NCBI RefSeq assembly: GCF_030656115.1
Contig: NZ_JAUSOO010000029.1
Coordinates: forward strand, 1 to 56,531
Length of the DNA stretch: 56,531 nt
Reading direction: 5' to 3'
Source of the DNA: Hydrogenophaga sp.
GTDB lineage: Bacteria > Pseudomonadota > Gammaproteobacteria > Burkholderiales > Burkholderiaceae_C
Shown: positions 36,115 through 44,968 of the stretch, piece after piece
Layout of the letters: every line of letters begins with the position of its first letter
Position numbering within the stretch: the stretch's first letter is position 1
Made by a program: the position numbers and the translations under genes
Notes under the pieces: generated by a model
The model's database searches: none
Seen by the model: the letters and a program-made list of their open reading frames with translations, nothing else
What the model was told of the DNA's origin: nothing

Positions 36115-39102
36115 GTGCATGCATGCTTGAAACCGCTCTGGGCGGGGCGGCGTTGGTTTGCTGGGCTGCTGCTGTTCGTTGCTGCGACCGCGCATGCGGA
36201 GCCTGCCGTCCTGCGCGTCGTGACCGACAACAATTACCCACCTTATGTCATTACGCGATCGGACGGACTGGCTGAGGGTTATATCGTCGATCTCTGGAAA
36301 CTCTGGGAACGCAAAACCGGGGTCTTGGTTGAGCTAAAGGCCATGCAGTGGTCAGAGGCCCAGAGCGCCTTGCGCGATCACCAGGCAGACGTGATCGACA
36401 TGATCTTTCGAACGCCGGCTCGCGAGCAACTGTACGACTACTCCAAGCCCTACGCCACGCTGCCGGTCAGTATCTACGTCGACAGCTCCATCCATGGTGT
36501 TCAAGGCATACGCTCGCTCAGCGGATTTGCGATCGGCGTGCAGCGGGGTGACGCCTGCGTGGACATGCTGACCAACCAAGGCGTCTCCCGTCTGGTGGCC
36601 TATCCGAATTACGAAGAAATTCTGGCCGCAGGCAAAGCGGGCGAGATCAAGATGTTCTGCATGGACGACGATCCGGCCAACTACTACCTCTACCTGCACC
36701 GGGATCAGGTGCGCTTCGCTCGTGCCTTCAAGCTGTACGAAGGGCAGTTTCATTGGGCCGTTAACCGAGGCGATACGGCGACATTCGACCTCGTGAACCG
36801 GGGCATGAGCCTGATCACCGCCGAGGAGCGTGAAGCGCTTCGCGAAAAATGGTTCAACCATCCCTTCGCGTTCCGACCCTACCTGCGCATCGTTCTGATG
36901 ATCTTGCTGGCCGCACTGAGCGTGGTCTCTGCGGCCGGTTTCTGGATCTGGATGCTGCGCCGCTCCGTCAGAAGCAGAACGGCAGAGATCCAACACAAGC
37001 ACCAGCAACTTGAGGCCGCCGCCCGCGAGCTGGGTGTGGAGCAAGCATTGCTGCGCGCCATCGTCGAAAGCAGTCCCGATGCCATGTTCCTCAAGAGTCC
37101 AGAGGGGGTCTATCTGGATTGCAATGCCGGTGCGCTCGCCCTGCTGAATATGACGCGAGAGCAAATTCTGGGAAAAACCGACAACGAACTCTTTCCTGAC
37201 GGAAATTTTGTACACGCCATTCGATGCAACGACCTTGAGGTTCTTCGCAGCGGAAAACCGTTGCGATACGAGAGCAGCGTGGCCGCGCCGAACGGCTCGG
37301 TGCGCGATCTCGATGTGATACAGGTGCTGGTCAACGCTGTTCACGGCGCACCCGCTGGCGTTCTGACGATCATCCGAGACATCACCGAACGCCAACTCGC
37401 CGAGCGCGAGCTGCGAATCGCCTCGGTGGCCTTCGAGAGCCACGACGGCATGATCATTGCCGATGCCCAAGGCATCATTGAGCGCGTCAACTCGGCCTTT
37501 ACCCGCATCAGCGGCTACCTGCCGCAAGAAGCGGTTGGCAAGTCGCACAAGTTTCTTCAGTCCGGATTGCATTCACGGCAGTTCTACCAGGAGCAGTGGC
37601 AAGCCCTCAGCCGCGATGGCTATTGGCACGGTGAAATCGTGAATCAGCACCGCGATGGCCGCCTTTACACGGCGCGGCTGTCGATCACCAAGGTCACCGA
37701 TGCCGAGGGCCAGACCATGCGTTACATCGGTCATATACAGGACATCACATCGGAGAAGGAGGCGCACGCCCTGGTCGAACACCTGCGGTTGTTCGACCCG
37801 CTGACGGACCTGCCCAACCGACAGTTGATCGCAGCCCGGATGACCCACGCACTGACCAAAAGCCGGGAATTGCATGCATTGGGTGCCGTGATGATGATCG
37901 ACCTCGACTTTTTCCAGAAGGTCAACGACACCCTCGGTCATGGCATCGGAGACCGTTTGCTCATCGAAGTGGCGCAACGCATCCACTCGGTCACCCGCGA
38001 AGGTGACACGCTGGGGCGATTCAGTGGTGACAGCTTTGTCCTGATTGCCGAGAACATCGGCGCTGACCCCACCGAGGCGACCCGCCTGTCGCAGGAACTC
38101 GCCGAGGTCGTCCGGCAGACGATCAATACGCCGCTCGTACTGGAGGGCCACCGGCTCATCTGCAGCGCCTCGATCGGCGTCACACTGCTGAGCGGCCACC
38201 AGGTGAGTTCCGATGTGATCCTGCGGCAGGCAGAACTGGCGATGTACCGGTGCAAGGCGGAAGGGCGCAACACCGTGCGCTTCTTCGAGGATTCAATGCA
38301 GGCCGAGATCGACCTTCGCAGCCAGCTTGAGAGCGACTTGCGAGAAGCCATCGATCGCCAACAATTCGCGCTGCATTACCAGCTGCAGGTTGACGTGCAC
38401 GGCCAGCCGATCGGGGCCGAGGCCTTGTTGCGCTGGAACCATCCCGGCCGGGGTACCGTGCCACCGGCGGATTTCATCCCGCTGGCCGAGGAAACCGGCC
38501 TGATCGAGCCGATTGGTCGCTGGGTGTTGGCCGCGGCCTGCCGCCAGTTGGCGCTGTGGGCATGCCAGCCCGAGACATGCCAGCTGACCATGGCAGTGAA
38601 CATCAGTCCCAGGCAATTCAAGTCGGCGCACTTCGTTGAAGACATCGTCGCAGAAGTGCAACGTTCAGGCGCATCGCCCAACAAGCTGAAACTTGAGGTC
38701 ACCGAAAGTCTGGCCATCGACGACTTCGCCGACTCGATCTTCAAGCTGCAGGCACTCAAGGCAAGCGGCTTCAAAATCTCGCTCGACGACTTCGGAACCG
38801 GCAACTCCTCGCTCAATTACCTGACGAAGCTGCCGCTGACGCAGCTGAAGATCGACAAATCCTTCGTCGACGATCTGCCCGCCAGCGATCGCGACGCGAT
38901 GGTGGCCCAGACCATCATCGCCATGGGCCGGGGTTTGGTGCTCGATGTCATTGCAGAAGGCGTGGAAAGCGAAGCCCAGTACCGCTCTTTGGTGGACCTG
39001 GGATGCCAGGCCTTTCAAGGCTATTTCTTCGGGCGACCTCAACCCGTGGAGGCGTTTGAGGCCAGCCTCAAGGCGATACAAACGCATGAGGCTCCGCCGT
39101 GA
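36115..39102 (+). CDS. SBP3-PAS-PAS-GGDEF-EAL membrane signalling protein
   Basis: A 995-residue cyclic di-GMP signalling protein. After a signal peptide (WFAGLLLFVAATAHAE) comes a family 3 solute-binding domain (LRVVTDNNYPPYVITRSDG to about residue 260), a membrane helix (VLMILLAALSVVSAAGFWIW), a coiled region, two PAS domains (VESSPDAMFLKSPEG and VAFESHDGMIIADAQG), a GGDEF domain and an EAL domain. The GGDEF motif is degenerate, SGDSF at 637-641, so cyclase activity is unlikely. EAL at 769-771, LEVTES and DDFGTGNSSL are intact, pointing to a phosphodiesterase. GTG at 36115 follows AGGGGGA; an earlier GTG at 36043 is less likely. Confidence 0.92.
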   Translation: MHACLKPLWAGRRWFAGLLLFVAATAHAEPAVLRVVTDNNYPPYVITRSDGLAEGYIVDLWKLWERKTGVLVELKAMQWSEAQSALRDHQADVIDMIFRTPAREQLYDYSKPYATLPVSIYVDSSIHGVQGIRSLSGFAIGVQRGDACVDMLTNQGVSRLVAYPNYEEILAAGKAGEIKMFCMDDDPANYYLYLHRDQVRFARAFKLYEGQFHWAVNRGDTATFDLVNRGMSLITAEEREALREKWFNHPFAFRPYLRIVLMILLAALSVVSAAGFWIWMLRRSVRSRTAEIQHKHQQLEAAARELGVEQALLRAIVESSPDAMFLKSPEGVYLDCNAGALALLNMTREQILGKTDNELFPDGNFVHAIRCNDLEVLRSGKPLRYESSVAAPNGSVRDLDVIQVLVNAVHGAPAGVLTIIRDITERQLAERELRIASVAFESHDGMIIADAQGIIERVNSAFTRISGYLPQEAVGKSHKFLQSGLHSRQFYQEQWQALSRDGYWHGEIVNQHRDGRLYTARLSITKVTDAEGQTMRYIGHIQDITSEKEAHALVEHLRLFDPLTDLPNRQLIAARMTHALTKSRELHALGAVMMIDLDFFQKVNDTLGHGIGDRLLIEVAQRIHSVTREGDTLGRFSGDSFVLIAENIGADPTEATRLSQELAEVVRQTINTPLVLEGHRLICSASIGVTLLSGHQVSSDVILRQAELAMYRCKAEGRNTVRFFEDSMQAEIDLRSQLESDLREAIDRQQFALHYQLQVDVHGQPIGAEALLRWNHPGRGTVPPADFIPLAEETGLIEPIGRWVLAAACRQLALWACQPETCQLTMAVNISPRQFKSAHFVEDIVAEVQRSGASPNKLKLEVTESLAIDDFADSIFKLQALKASGFKISLDDFGTGNSSLNYLTKLPLTQLKIDKSFVDDLPASDRDAMVAQTIIAMGRGLVLDVIAEGVESEAQYRSLVDLGCQAFQGYFFGRPQPVEAFEASLKAIQTHEAPP

Positions 39103-39495
39103 TGCAGATTGCCACGTGCCTGAGGCGCATCTTCATCGCGACAGCGTGCGCGATGTTGCCGCTCGCGGCATCGGCCGTCACGCGGGTTGTCGCGACGGTG
39201 CACAACGGGCGTGCTGCAAATGCAGTCGATGAGCCACGGGTTTGAGCGCACACACCCAGGCATCAAGGTCCGCGGGGTCACGCGGAGCGAGGCGCAGTTG
39301 CGCAGGTCGGTCAGCCGCACATCGTGACACAGGGTCGACATGGCGCGGTTCGAGGCTCACCTGCACGACCCACAGGACCAAGTCAACGGCATCTGTCTGC
39401 GCGGTAAAGACGGTCGCGGTGAGACCATGCCGCTGGTAACGGCCATGGTGAACACCTTTGGGGTGCCGCCGAAAAAAATCCGCTGGCCCATAGTC
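39102..39495 (+). pseudogene. Remnant of a sugar/polyol ABC-transporter substrate-binding protein
   Basis: Starts with an intact signal peptide, MQIATCLRRIFIATACAMLP-LAASA, then VTRVVATVHNGR, after which the frame breaks. The next frame reads MSHGFERTHPGIKVRGVT, matching the HFEKANPDIKVKWVT region of SmoE/MtlE-type binding proteins. Later LHDPQDQVNGICLRGKDGRG and VTAMVNTFG match the conserved LHDP..VYGICLRGK and VNTFG segments, with the intervening 80 or so residues lost. Stops and frameshifts make it non-functional. The ATG overlaps the stop of the EAL gene by one base. Confidence 0.8.
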
Positions 39496-39623
39496 TGGCG
39501 AGACAGCCGCAGAAGTTGCGGTGCCCAGACACCACCCCATGGCCCGCACGGCCGATTCGGGCAACGCACCAGCACCCAAGGCCCCACCTCTATGATCAGA
39601 GGAACAGCCTCAAGAAGATTCCC

Positions 39624-41906
39624 ATGCAAGTTTCAGAACAACCCGTCCTGCGCGACCTGGTGCTCGTCGGCGGTGGTCACAGCCATGTGGTGGTGCTGCG
39701 GATGCTGGCCATGCAACCCGAGCCCGGCCTGCGCACCACCCTCATTTGCACCGACGTGGACACGCCGTACTCCGGCATGCTGCCCGGCTACATCTCGGGA
39801 CATTACAGCTTTGACGATGTGCACATCGACCTGGGCCGACTGGCCGCGTTTGCCAAGGCGCGCTTCATCCGCGCTGAAGTCACCGGGCTGGACCGCGCCA
39901 ACCAGCGCGTGATGCTGCGGGGCCGACCCTCGGTGCCCTACGACCTGCTGTCCATCAACACCGGGTCCACGCCCAATGTGCGCCAGGTCGAGGGCGCCCA
40001 GGCCCACAGCGTGCCGGTGAAGCCCATTGCGCAATTCAACCAGCGCTGGCTGAACCTGCTCGCCCGGGTGCGCGAACTGCAGACACCGCTCACGGTGGCC
40101 GTGGTGGGCGGTGGCGCGGGCGGGGTGGAACTGGTGCTGTCCATGCAATACCGGCTGCGCCACGAGCTGCAGGCGCTGGGCCGTAGCCCCGACCTGCTGC
40201 GCTTTGTGTTGCTCACGGCCGGCGACACGATCTTGCCCACCCACAACCCCGGCGTGCGGGCGCGTTTTGCCCGCGTGTTGCATGACCGGGGCGTGGCGGT
40301 GCACACGCATGCCGAGGTGACGAAGGTCACCCCGGGCTGCCTGCACACGCAAGATGGCCGCCGCTTTGACACCGATGAAACGCTGTGGGTGACCCAGGCA
40401 GGCGGCCCCGCCTGGCTGCCAAGCACCGGCCTGGCACTGGACGCCCACGGGTTCATCCACATCAACGAACACCTGCAAACCCTCACCGACCCCAACATCT
40501 TTGCCGCCGGCGACGTGGCCTCGTTCACCGCACGCCCGCTGGAGAAAGCCGGAGTCTTCGCCGTGCGCATGGGCCCCCCGCTGGCGCGCAACCTGCGCCA
40601 GGCCCTGCGCGGCCAGCCGCTGGTGGCCTACACACCGCAGCGCCGCTGGCTGGCGCTCATCTCCACCGGCGACCGCTTCGCCGTCGCCTCGCGCGGGCGC
40701 CTGGGTTTCGCCGGCGCCTGGGTCTGGCGCTGGAAAGACCGTATCGACCGCCGCTTCATGCGCCAATTCACCGAGCTGCCCGCCATGGCCCCCGCTCGCC
40801 CCGGCGCAGCGCCCCCCAGCCGCCTGGCGCTCAGCGCCGACGAATCGCGCCAGGCCATATCCGCCATTGCCATGCGCTGCGGTGGCTGCGGCGCCAAGGT
40901 CGGCGCCAGCATCTTGACCCGGGCGCTGGGCAGCCTGCAGCCGGTGCAGCGCGACGACGTGCTGATTGGCCTGCACGCGCCCGACGACGCCGCTGTCGTG
41001 CGCGTGCCGCCGGGCCAGGCCATGGTGCACACGGTGGACTTCTTCCGCAGTTTCATCGACGACCCCTACCTCTTTGGCCAGGTCGCCGCCAACCACGCCC
41101 TGGGCGACATCTTCGCCATGGGCGCACAAGCCCAAAGCGCCACCGCCATCGCCACCGTGCCCCCGGGCCTGGAGGCCCAGGTGGAAGACCTGCTGCTGCA
41201 GATGATGACCGGCGCCGTCGAGGTGCTCAACGCCGCCGGCTGCGCCCTCGTCGGCGGCCACACCGGCGAGGGCCGCGAGCTGGCGCTGGGCTTCGCGGTG
41301 AACGGGCACATCGACGAGGACATGCACGGCGTGCAGCGCAACGGCGGCACGCGCCCCGGCGACGTGCTGCTGCTCACCAAGCCCATCGGCACCGGCACCC
41401 TCTTTGCCGCCCACGCACAGCACGCCGCCAAAGGCCGTTGGATCGACGCCGCCCTGCGCTCCATGGTGCTGTCCAATCAGGCCGGCGCCCGTGTCTTGCG
41501 CGAACACGGCGCCACCGCCTGCACCGACCTCACCGGCTTCGGCCTGCTCGGGCATCTGGTGGAAATGACCCGCCCCTCGGGCGTGGACGCCGTACTGCAC
41601 TTGAGCGCCTTGCCGGTGCTCGACGGCGCGGTGGAATGCGTGCAGGCCGGCATTGTGAGCTCGCTGCAACCGGCGAATGTGCGCCTGCGTCGCGCGCTGC
41701 GCAACGCCGAAGCCTTTGTGCAAGACCCGCGCTACCCGCTGCTGTTCGACCCGCAAACGGCTGGCGGCCTGCTGGCCAGCGTGCCCGCCGACCAGGCCAA
41801 CGCCTGCGTGCAGGCCCTGCACGCGGCGGGCTACCCGCACACCGCCATCATCGGGCGCATCAGCGGCGCCACAGACGCGCTGGAGCCGGTGGTGCTGAGC
41901 GGCTGA
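39624..41906 (+). CDS. selD: Selenide, water dikinase fused to an FAD/NAD(P)H oxidoreductase
   Basis: A 760-residue two-domain protein. Residues 1 to about 385 are a pyridine-nucleotide-disulfide-type flavoprotein (LVLVGGGHSHVVVL, VAVVGGGAGGVELVL, NIFAAGDVAS). Residues about 410-755 are SelD, which makes selenophosphate from selenide and ATP. The active-site residue is Cys419 in AMRCGGCGAKVG, encoded by TGC, not selenocysteine. VGGHTGEGRELALGF, TKPIGTGTLFAA and LFDPQTAGGLLASVP are SelD hallmarks. The flavoprotein part is thought to reduce selenium species for the kinase. No selA, selB or tRNA-Sec is in the window. Confidence 0.95.
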   Translation: MQVSEQPVLRDLVLVGGGHSHVVVLRMLAMQPEPGLRTTLICTDVDTPYSGMLPGYISGHYSFDDVHIDLGRLAAFAKARFIRAEVTGLDRANQRVMLRGRPSVPYDLLSINTGSTPNVRQVEGAQAHSVPVKPIAQFNQRWLNLLARVRELQTPLTVAVVGGGAGGVELVLSMQYRLRHELQALGRSPDLLRFVLLTAGDTILPTHNPGVRARFARVLHDRGVAVHTHAEVTKVTPGCLHTQDGRRFDTDETLWVTQAGGPAWLPSTGLALDAHGFIHINEHLQTLTDPNIFAAGDVASFTARPLEKAGVFAVRMGPPLARNLRQALRGQPLVAYTPQRRWLALISTGDRFAVASRGRLGFAGAWVWRWKDRIDRRFMRQFTELPAMAPARPGAAPPSRLALSADESRQAISAIAMRCGGCGAKVGASILTRALGSLQPVQRDDVLIGLHAPDDAAVVRVPPGQAMVHTVDFFRSFIDDPYLFGQVAANHALGDIFAMGAQAQSATAIATVPPGLEAQVEDLLLQMMTGAVEVLNAAGCALVGGHTGEGRELALGFAVNGHIDEDMHGVQRNGGTRPGDVLLLTKPIGTGTLFAAHAQHAAKGRWIDAALRSMVLSNQAGARVLREHGATACTDLTGFGLLGHLVEMTRPSGVDAVLHLSALPVLDGAVECVQAGIVSSLQPANVRLRRALRNAEAFVQDPRYPLLFDPQTAGGLLASVPADQANACVQALHAAGYPHTAIIGRISGATDALEPVVLSG

Positions 41907-41965
41907 CAAGGCGTGCACGCCCTCCAAACATCGCCCTCGCACCGACAAGCATGGACCGTGGTGCG

Positions 41966-42187
41966 CTACAAAACCAGGTCGTCCACCGTCAGTCCGTAAC
42001 GGCGCATCACGGCGTTGATCTCATCGATGATTTCCTGCCGACGCTGTTCGGTGGATTTTTCGGCCGATGTGAAGAACGCACTGGCACTCTTGAGCAAGTC
42101 TTGGTAACGCTGATCGGACAGGGACTGCGCTGGTCTCCTGCCCGCATCTGGCGGATTGACGGCGTTGTGTTTTCGAAATGGCTTCAT
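41966..42187 (-). CDS. Small hypothetical protein, C-terminus like the H-NS dimerisation region
   Basis: 73 residues, charged, no membrane segment. The end, RRQEIIDEINAVMRRYGLTVDDLVL, resembles the N-terminal oligomerisation helices of betaproteobacterial H-NS-type proteins, but the DNA-binding domain is missing because the frame stops there. The reading frame continues upstream without a stop into the enoyl-CoA hydratase remnant, so an in-frame hybrid of 175 codons exists. It may be a real small protein or part of the decayed region; confidence is low. Confidence 0.4.
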   Translation of the reverse strand: MKPFRKHNAVNPPDAGRRPAQSLSDQRYQDLLKSASAFFTSAEKSTEQRRQEIIDEINAVMRRYGLTVDDLVL

Positions 42188-42299
42188 GGTTGATGGAACT
42201 CTAACAAAGTCTCGGCCCAACCTGCCCCACCGGGCCTTCTCCCCACCGCTTTGTGCCCCACAGCGGTGCGTAGCGGCTTGGTCTTTTCGGACACGAAGC

Positions 42300-42493
42300 A
42301 ACGGCAGGACCAGACTCAACCCGGCACCCGCCGCCACACCATGCACCTTCGCGATGGCGGGCGCACCCATGCCGGCGAGCAACAGCGTTGCCTCGTTCAT
42401 ATGCTCGATCAATGCCGAAGCGCTTCCCACCGGATCGGCGCGCAGGGTGTGAAAGTCAACTCCTGCCATGAAGACGTGCATGGTTGACCACAA
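42300..42493 (-). pseudogene. Enoyl-CoA hydratase fragment
   Basis: The frame encodes VFMAGVDFHTLRADPVG and then LLLAGMGAPAIAKVHGVAAG-AGLSLVL, which match the oxyanion-hole region of crotonase-family proteins (..KPVIAAVHGAAAGAGLSLAL). Both ends of the gene are missing. It follows thiolase and dehydrogenase fragments, in the order of a beta-oxidation operon. Confidence 0.7.
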
Positions 42494-42533
42494 AACCGGG
42501 CAAGCCTTTCACCGTGACGGTCGAAATGGGCAT
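42480..42533 (-). pseudogene. Possible 3-hydroxyacyl-CoA dehydrogenase fragment
   Basis: MPISTVTVKGLPGFVVNH resembles the KDSPGFVVNR segment that ends the NAD-binding domain of 3-hydroxyacyl-CoA dehydrogenases. It begins in the TGATG overlap with the thiolase stop and runs out of frame after about 20 codons. Very short, so a chance match is possible. Confidence 0.4.
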
Positions 42534-42793
42534 CACACCCGCTCAACGATCGCGGCAATGCCTTGACCACCTCCGATGCACATCGTGGCCAGCGCATGCC
42601 GGCCGCCCGGGCGATGCAGTTCGTAGATCGCCTTGGTGGTGATGGCGCCGGTGGAGCCTACCGGGTGGCCCAGCGAAATGCCCGAGCCATTCGGGTTGAC
42701 CTTGACCGGGTCCAGCCCCAGGAGTTGGGTGGCGGCACAGGCCTGCGCGGCAAAGGCTTCGTTGGACTCGATCACGTCTGGGGTCTTGGTGTC
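42533..42793 (-). pseudogene. C-terminal fragment of an acetyl-CoA acetyltransferase (thiolase)
   Basis: About 85 codons ending in a genuine stop. VIESNEAFAAQACAATQLLGL, NPNGSGISLGHPVGSTGA and the active-site Cys segment MCIGGGQGIAAIVERV are textbook thiolase motifs. The first 300 or so codons are gone: upstream of KTPDV the frame closes at TGA and a foreign sequence begins. The junction is 40 bases from the end of the extradiol dioxygenase gene, marking one edge of the catabolic cluster. Confidence 0.85.
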
Positions 42794-42832
42794 AGATCAG
42801 CGTGCGAGGCGCGCGGGATGTTCGTGCGATGC

Positions 42833-43828
42833 TCAGCGCCAGGTCATGAAGCCCAGACCGATGCCGGTGCCGGCGGGCGTGCGGTAGACCGGGATGTACT
42901 CGACGAAGTCCGTGCTCAGGTGCGAGACCATGCCCGCCACGGTGATCCAGTTGCGCACCTCGGAAGAGCCCGAGGTCATGGCCGCCTGTGGCACGGTCGT
43001 CAAGGTGTCGATGTGGTTCTTCACCAGCGCATCGACCAGTTCCCGGTCGAACGCTTCCTCGCACAGGAAATGGCTCAGGCCGCCAGAGGCGATCACGGCC
43101 ACACGCGCGGGCGACGCAGACCCCGCCAGCGCCGCCTGGATCTTCTGGCCGATCTCGTAGCAGCGCGCTGCGGTTGGCACGTTGGGGGGGAAGTAGGTGT
43201 TGAGCAGGACCGGCAGCATCGGAATGCTCAGGTCCTTCATCAGGCGCTGGATCACGAAGCCGAAGGCGTGGCCGAAGCCGCGCACCGCCGGGTCGGCCAC
43301 CCGGTCTGAAGACGACACGTCCACCCCTTGCCGGATCAGGCCATGCACCAGGTCCAGGCCCAGCTCGGGCGCGGCCGGGTAACGGTGCGGCAGGTCCATG
43401 CGGTAGCCCGCCCAGAACGCCTGGTTGGCCCAGGGCGGCATGCCGCTCAGGTGCTCGAACGGCTTCATGACCAGTTCGGGCCCGTGGAACACGGAAATCG
43501 CGGGCTGGTTGTCGGGGCCGAACAGTTCGCCCTGGTCGTCACCCACGACCAGCACCACGTCGGGCCGGGCCTCTTTGAGCGCCACCGCCAGGCGGTCGAG
43601 CGCCGCCTCGGCACGCGCCGCCAGGGCAGGAAACCCGGCCGGGTCGGCTTCGCGCCCGTAAGGCTCACCGCGCTCGGCGACCAGCTCGTCGTAGGAAAGC
43701 TTGCGACCATCCAGGGTGTTGAGGGACTTGTTGCGCCGGTCGTCCTGCGAGCGGTATTCCCACTCGGAGCCACCGAGCACCAGCAAGGGGCTGTGGGAGG
43801 TGCCGATGCCCAATACGATTTTGGCCAT
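42833..43828 (-). CDS. Class III extradiol ring-cleavage dioxygenase (LigB/DesZ-like)
   Basis: A 331-residue non-haem iron dioxygenase subunit of the LigB superfamily. MAKIVLGIGTSHSPLLVLGG carries the first iron-ligand His, VVLVVGDDQGELFGPDN the acidic region, and VAVIASGGLSHFLCEEAFD the second conserved Gly-His loop. The single-polypeptide form and N-terminal RSQDDRRNKSLNTLDGR resemble 3-O-methylgallate 3,4-dioxygenase DesZ and relatives, so the substrate is probably a carboxylated catechol, gallate or methylgallate. It is the last gene of the nine-gene minus-strand cluster, 11 bases after the hydratase gene. Confidence 0.85.
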   Translation of the reverse strand: MAKIVLGIGTSHSPLLVLGGSEWEYRSQDDRRNKSLNTLDGRKLSYDELVAERGEPYGREADPAGFPALAARAEAALDRLAVALKEARPDVVLVVGDDQGELFGPDNQPAISVFHGPELVMKPFEHLSGMPPWANQAFWAGYRMDLPHRYPAAPELGLDLVHGLIRQGVDVSSSDRVADPAVRGFGHAFGFVIQRLMKDLSIPMLPVLLNTYFPPNVPTAARCYEIGQKIQAALAGSASPARVAVIASGGLSHFLCEEAFDRELVDALVKNHIDTLTTVPQAAMTSGSSEVRNWITVAGMVSHLSTDFVEYIPVYRTPAGTGIGLGFMTWR

Positions 43829-43839
43829 GCCGCCGCCTC

Positions 43840-44928
43840 TTACATGCCTATGCCCTGGCGGGCGTTGGCGGCCGAGAGGTACTTGCCGGCATCGGCAACG
43901 GACGCTGGCGCACCACCCTTGGCCTTCAGGCCCGGGAACAGGCGGCGGGCGTTGTTCTCGTAGATGTTGGCGAGGTCCAGCTCGGTCAGACCCTCGACCT
44001 GTTCGAGCAGGAACTTGATGTCGTCGAACGAGCGGCCGGTCTCGGGGTTGAGCGCCGTGCCCGAGCCCGGGTTCTCGGTGCCGAACACCACGCGGTCGCT
44101 GCCCACGAGCTTGATCAGGAGGGCCAACGAGTCCTTGGAGTGAATGACGGTGTCGTAGTAGAGGCGGCGCAGGCTTTCGTCGAAGCTCTCGTTGAGCGCC
44201 ACGTTCTTGGCGATCACCGGGTGCAGGCGCTCAGCGCGCCAGCGGCCCACCTGGTAGGGCACCGACCCGCCACCGTGCGAGACGATGATCTTGAGCTTGG
44301 GGAAGTCGAGGAACACGCGCGAGTTCACCAGCGACAGGATGGCCAGGCTTTCTTCGTCGATGAAGTGCGTGCTGTAGCTGCCCCGGCCGTGCTGGTTGCC
44401 GGTGGAATGCACGTGGGCGGGCACGTCCAGCTCGCACAGCTTCTCGTACAGCGGGTACCAGTACTCGTCGCCCAGCGCCGGGGTCTGGTTGTCGCCCTCG
44501 CCCGGGTCCGGGTCGAGCAGGCAGCCCACGAAGCCGTATTCCTTGATGCAGCGCTCCAGCTCGGGCAGCGAGGTGGCGATGGGTTCGCCCGCCGGTTGCG
44601 GCAGGCCGCAGATGCCGGCAAAGCGGTCGGGCAGCACGCGGCACAGCTGGGCGATGTAGGCGTTGACGCCTTCGTTCCAGCGGTGCGCCACGCGGCCGGG
44701 CTTCTCGGCGTGGAACATGGTGAAGGGCCGGGGCGAGATCAGCTGCACGTCGGTGCCGGCGGCGTCGATGGCCTCCAGGTTGCGGCGCGTCTCGGGCAGC
44801 GACAGCAATTCGTCGTCGGAGAACGGCGGGGGCGGCGTGCCGTAGGTGGCGCGGCTGGCCAGCAGCAAGGTGAACCAGGCGTACAGCTTGGGGGAAGCGC
44901 ACAGGTGGCCGTGGACGTCGATGATCAT
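43840..44928 (-). CDS. Amidohydrolase-family 4-oxalomesaconate hydratase-like enzyme (LigJ-like)
   Basis: A 362-residue zinc enzyme of the amidohydrolase superfamily (ACMSD/LigJ branch). The metal motif HxH is MIIDVHGHLCASP, further ligands lie in PAHVHSTGN and KIIVSHGGGSVPYQVGRW, the latter characteristic of LigJ, and the final Asp region is RVVFGTENPGSG. LigJ adds water to 4-oxalomesaconate in protocatechuate 4,5-cleavage and gallate degradation, which suits the adjacent extradiol dioxygenase and aldolase genes. The ATG at 44928 has AAAGGA upstream. A decarboxylase activity of the same fold cannot be excluded. Confidence 0.8.
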   Translation of the reverse strand: MIIDVHGHLCASPKLYAWFTLLLASRATYGTPPPPFSDDELLSLPETRRNLEAIDAAGTDVQLISPRPFTMFHAEKPGRVAHRWNEGVNAYIAQLCRVLPDRFAGICGLPQPAGEPIATSLPELERCIKEYGFVGCLLDPDPGEGDNQTPALGDEYWYPLYEKLCELDVPAHVHSTGNQHGRGSYSTHFIDEESLAILSLVNSRVFLDFPKLKIIVSHGGGSVPYQVGRWRAERLHPVIAKNVALNESFDESLRRLYYDTVIHSKDSLALLIKLVGSDRVVFGTENPGSGTALNPETGRSFDDIKFLLEQVEGLTELDLANIYENNARRLFPGLKAKGGAPASVADAGKYLSAANARQGIGM

Positions 44929-44968
44929 GAAGATTCCTTTGAGAAAGTTGAATCGGGACGCAATGCGT

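Noticed and set aside
40872..40892. Selenocysteine codon in selD
   Set aside because: The active-site codon is TGC (Cys), so no recoding is needed.
39633..41948. A 771-codon open frame on the minus strand
   Set aside because: Exact antisense of the selD fusion with shadow composition and no family match.
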